A DNA stretch of 7,964 nucleotides. Origin: DASVLX01 sp035552275 (GTDB lineage: Bacteria; Actinomycetota; Actinomycetes; Mycobacteriales; Pseudonocardiaceae). The stretch covers positions 1-7,964 of the forward strand of contig DASZLR010000221.1 of the NCBI GenBank assembly GCA_035552275.1, read 5' to 3'. A program made the position numbers and the translations under genes. Positions within the stretch are counted from its first letter, which is position 1, and every line of letters begins with the position of its first letter. This document shows positions 6,620-7,964 of this stretch, one piece after another. Under the pieces are notes generated by a model. The model saw nothing but the letters and a program-made list of their open reading frames with translations, had not been told where the DNA came from and ran no database searches.

Positions 6620-6625
6620 AGCGTA
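6620..6625 (-). promoter_or_regulatory. -10 box of the metallophosphoesterase gene (leaderless start)
   Basis: TACGCT on the minus strand fits TANNNT and is followed by seven bases (CGATGGC) and then GTG at 6612. Transcription would start on or next to the start codon. No Shine-Dalgarno is present, which fits a leaderless mRNA. Confidence 0.55.
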
Positions 6626-6639
6626 CGGCGCGGCCAAAC

Positions 6640-6664
6640 CTCGGCACACCCGCCGTGTGCCGAG
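6640..6664. promoter_or_regulatory. Palindromic operator candidate in the divergent promoter region
   Basis: CTCGGCACAC (6640-6649), the spacer CCGCC, and the exact reverse complement GTGTGCCGAG (6655-6664). The centre, 6652, lies almost midway between the two divergent -10 boxes. Each arm falls where the -35 region of one promoter should be. A dimeric regulator bound here could act on both genes. The regulator is not identified. Confidence 0.5.
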
Positions 6665-6681
6665 ACCGCACCCGAGCCCGG

Positions 6682-6687
6682 TAGCGT
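6682..6687 (+). promoter_or_regulatory. -10 box of the GatB/YqeY gene (leaderless start)
   Basis: TAGCGT fits TANNNT and is followed by eight bases (TGCCCGAC) and then GTG at 6696. There is no purine-rich Shine-Dalgarno between them, so a leaderless mRNA is likely. Confidence 0.55.
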
Positions 6688-6695
6688 TGCCCGAC

Positions 6696-7166
6696 GTGAG
6701 TGAGCTGAAAGATCGCCTGCGCGCCGATCTGACAACGGCGATGAAAAGCCGAAACACGACGACCCTGGGCACCCTGCGGATGGCGCTGGCGGCCGTGCAG
6801 ACCGAGGAGGTCGCCGGCAAGGCCGCGCGCGAGCTGTCCGACGAGGACGTGCGGAAGGTGCTGGCCCGCGAGGTCCGCAAGCGCAAGGAGGCCGCCGAGG
6901 CGTTCGATGCCGCCGGTCGCGCCGAGCAGGCCGCCGCCGAACTGGCCGAGGCCGAGGTGCTCACCGGCTACCTGCCGGCGCAGTTGGACGACGCCGAACT
7001 GACCGAACTGGTGTCCCAGGCCATCGCCGAGGTGACCGACGCCCTGGGCGAGCGGCCCGGGATCAAGCAGATGGGCCAGGTGATGAAGGCGGCCAACGCC
7101 AAGGTCGCCGGCCGCGCCGAGGGCGGTCGGGTGGCCGCGTTGGTGAAGGCCGGCCTACAGGGCTGA
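6696..7166 (+). CDS. GatB/YqeY domain protein
   Basis: A 156-residue soluble protein of the GatB/YqeY family, related to the tRNA-binding tail of the GatB amidotransferase subunit but standing alone. A role around tRNA or aminoacylation is inferred for the family and is not proven. Typical features are the N-terminal SELKDRLRADLTTAMKSR, LGTLRMALAA (24-33), the charged helix DVRKVLAREVRKRKEAAEAF (51-70), EVLTGYLPAQL (87-97) and the C-terminal GQVMKAANAKVAGRAEGGR (127-145), the family's best-conserved stretch. Length matches the family (about 150). The frame could open 13 codons earlier, but those codons lie inside the promoter and palindrome. The GTG at 6696 matches the family N-terminus and has a -10 box eight bases before it. 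Confidence 0.94.
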   Translation: MSELKDRLRADLTTAMKSRNTTTLGTLRMALAAVQTEEVAGKAARELSDEDVRKVLAREVRKRKEAAEAFDAAGRAEQAAAELAEAEVLTGYLPAQLDDAELTELVSQAIAEVTDALGERPGIKQMGQVMKAANAKVAGRAEGGRVAALVKAGLQG

Positions 7167-7198
7167 CCGTTCGGCTACGCAATGGAGCACGTCCGGGT

Positions 7199-7214
7199 CG
7201 AGCCCTATGGCTCG
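7199..7214 (+). terminator. Weak hairpin downstream of the GatB/YqeY gene
   Basis: CGAGCC (7199-7204) pairs with GGCTCG (7209-7214) across the loop CTAT, 32 bases after the stop codon. There is no T-run, so it would be a weak or L-shaped terminator at best. Confidence 0.3.
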
Positions 7215-7538
7215 TTCGCCGTATCCGCCATATCTCAGTTATCGCTGCGGATACCAGGGCGATGAGCGCGAAAGCTACTTGCCATGTGGCGATCGCTGCC
7301 ATCAACGCGCTCGGTGCCATCGCCCGCACCTGGATCAGCGCGAAGCCGATCACGCAAATAGCCACTGCGGCGACGACGCCGATTCCGACACCGTGAACGC
7401 GTTACTCAGCGGTGCATGGCGCAGGCCGAACCGTAGACCGCCGGGCATATCGCCGGGGGTGCCGACAATGCGATCACGCAAGGTGGCCGCATCGCGATAT
7501 TCGACTATCCGAAGACTATCGAACTGCCGAGATTCTGG
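7205..7538 (-). pseudogene. Possible frameshifted membrane-protein remnant in a 375-base gene-free stretch
   Basis: Bases 7167-7541 hold no intact gene and are about 59% G+C, clearly below the flanks. On the minus strand two frames look protein-like and join if one frameshift near 7385-7400 is allowed. The first (7538 downward) reads FDSLRIVEYRDAATLRDR, then GDMPGGLRFGLRHAPLSNAFT. The second continues as GVGIGVVAAVAICVIGFALI, then ALMAAIATWQVAFALIALVS and a basic tail. This gives two hydrophobic segments, in a style like the end of a transporter, possibly major-facilitator type. No intact start, ribosome binding site or clean stop is seen. The family assignment is a guess, and plain intergenic DNA remains possible. 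Confidence 0.35.
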
Positions 7539-7541
7539 CTA

Positions 7542-7964
7542 TCAATGACCGCCGCCGGTGCCTAGCCCGGAACCGGGCAGGGCGGAGGCTGGTGGTGGTG
7601 GGCTCTGCGGCGGCGGTAGGACGCCGGTGCTCAGGTACAGGGTGATCACTGTGCCGGGTGGCTGGTTGCCTTGCGGGGTCTCGGCGACGACCGTGCCGGC
7701 CGGCTGCGTTGAGCTGATCTCCTGGGTTGTCACCTGGTAGCCCGCCTGCTGCACAGTCTGCTTCGCCGCATCGCCCGACGGGCATGGCGTGACCACCGGG
7801 CACACCACGACCGGCACGATCGGCCCGTGCGGCGTCGAGTTGAAGTACGCCGGATCAGGACCGGGCAGGGGCATGTCCGGCACCCCGGCGAGTATCTGGT
7901 TGAACGCGTTGAAGAACGTCGGTGCGGCCACCGTGCCACCGAAACCGCCGGCACAGGAGTGGGT
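7542..7964 (-). CDS. ponA2: Class A penicillin-binding protein with PASTA domain, C-terminal part
   Basis: The last 140 residues of a bifunctional transglycosylase/transpeptidase that builds peptidoglycan outside the membrane. The catalytic domains lie beyond the window edge. The visible part starts THSCAGGFGGTVAAPTFF, the end of the transpeptidase domain. It then passes through VPDMPLPGPDPAYF into one PASTA domain (about visible residues 47-115, with SGDAAKQTVQQAGYQV and ending PGTVITLYLSTG), a muropeptide- or beta-lactam-sensing module. It ends in a Pro-rich tail and GTGGGH. The stop is TGA at 7542-7544, followed in frame by TAG. Two cysteines sit in the PASTA domain (visible residues 55 and 61). 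The PonA2 assignment rests on the PASTA tail and on the nearby metallophosphoesterase and GatB/YqeY genes, as in M. tuberculosis. Another PASTA-PBP paralogue is possible. Confidence 0.85.
   Translation of the reverse strand, partial: THSCAGGFGGTVAAPTFFNAFNQILAGVPDMPLPGPDPAYFNSTPHGPIVPVVVCPVVTPCPSGDAAKQTVQQAGYQVTTQEISSTQPAGTVVAETPQGNQPPGTVITLYLSTGVLPPPQSPPPPASALPGSGLGTGGGH

Noticed and set aside
5608..6684. 358-codon plus-strand open frame opposite the metallophosphoesterase
   Set aside because: It is antisense to a gene with all metal-binding motifs. The translation is low-complexity Arg/Gly/Pro/Val with no domain.
7207..7548. 113-codon plus-strand open frame downstream of the GatB/YqeY gene
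   Set aside because: It is rich in His, Arg and Cys without pattern and has no ribosome binding site. The minus strand is more protein-like here.
1..7964. CRISPR array, insertion sequence, toxin-antitoxin or defence genes
   Set aside because: No regularly spaced DNA repeats, transposase motifs, terminal inverted repeats or recognisable defence domains were found in any frame.

Overview
The window is about 68-70% G+C. The coding style is actinobacterial: GTG starts, few clear Shine-Dalgarno sites at some genes, and divergent TANNNT -10 boxes. Two features point to the mycolic-acid bacteria (Mycobacteriales/Corynebacteriales, for example a Nocardia-like genus). One is a secreted lysozyme carrying LGFP cell-wall repeats. 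The other is a PASTA-type class A penicillin-binding protein near a membrane-anchored metallophosphoesterase and a GatB/YqeY protein, which recalls the ponA2 neighbourhood of Mycobacterium tuberculosis (Rv3682, Rv3683, Rv3688c). The genus cannot be fixed from this sequence.

Left part (1-3648). A hormone-sensitive-lipase-type esterase runs leftward out of the window. It is divergent from a small NAD(P)H-dependent FMN reductase (rightward). The reductase converges on, and overlaps by 18 bases, a leftward S9 prolyl-oligopeptidase-family peptidase. These look like single-gene metabolic units, not one pathway.

Middle (3649-5656). A rightward GTG-started exported GH25 muramidase with five LGFP repeats has an excellent ribosome binding site and a T-rich leader. 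Just beyond it, on the minus strand, are a tRNA-Pro(CGG) gene and its strong intrinsic terminator. The 15-bp stem of that terminator also separates the tRNA from the convergent lysozyme gene.

Right part (5656-7964). A leftward metallophosphoesterase and a rightward GatB/YqeY gene diverge from an 83-base gap. In that gap both GTG codons sit 7-8 bases after a TANNNT box, so both mRNAs are probably leaderless. A 10+5+10 palindrome covers both -35 regions. Next comes a 375-base stretch of lower G+C (roughly 59%) with no intact gene but with a plausible frameshifted membrane-protein remnant on the minus strand. The window ends in the C-terminus (PASTA domain and Pro-rich tail) of a leftward penicillin-binding protein.

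Cell-wall functions recur: peptidoglycan synthesis (PBP), peptidoglycan hydrolysis (GH25-LGFP) and possibly the surface-facing phosphoesterase. No CRISPR array, insertion sequence, integrase or recognisable defence system is present. The most unusual items are the GH25-LGFP architecture, the palindromic divergent leaderless promoter pair and the GSND variant in the phosphoesterase.
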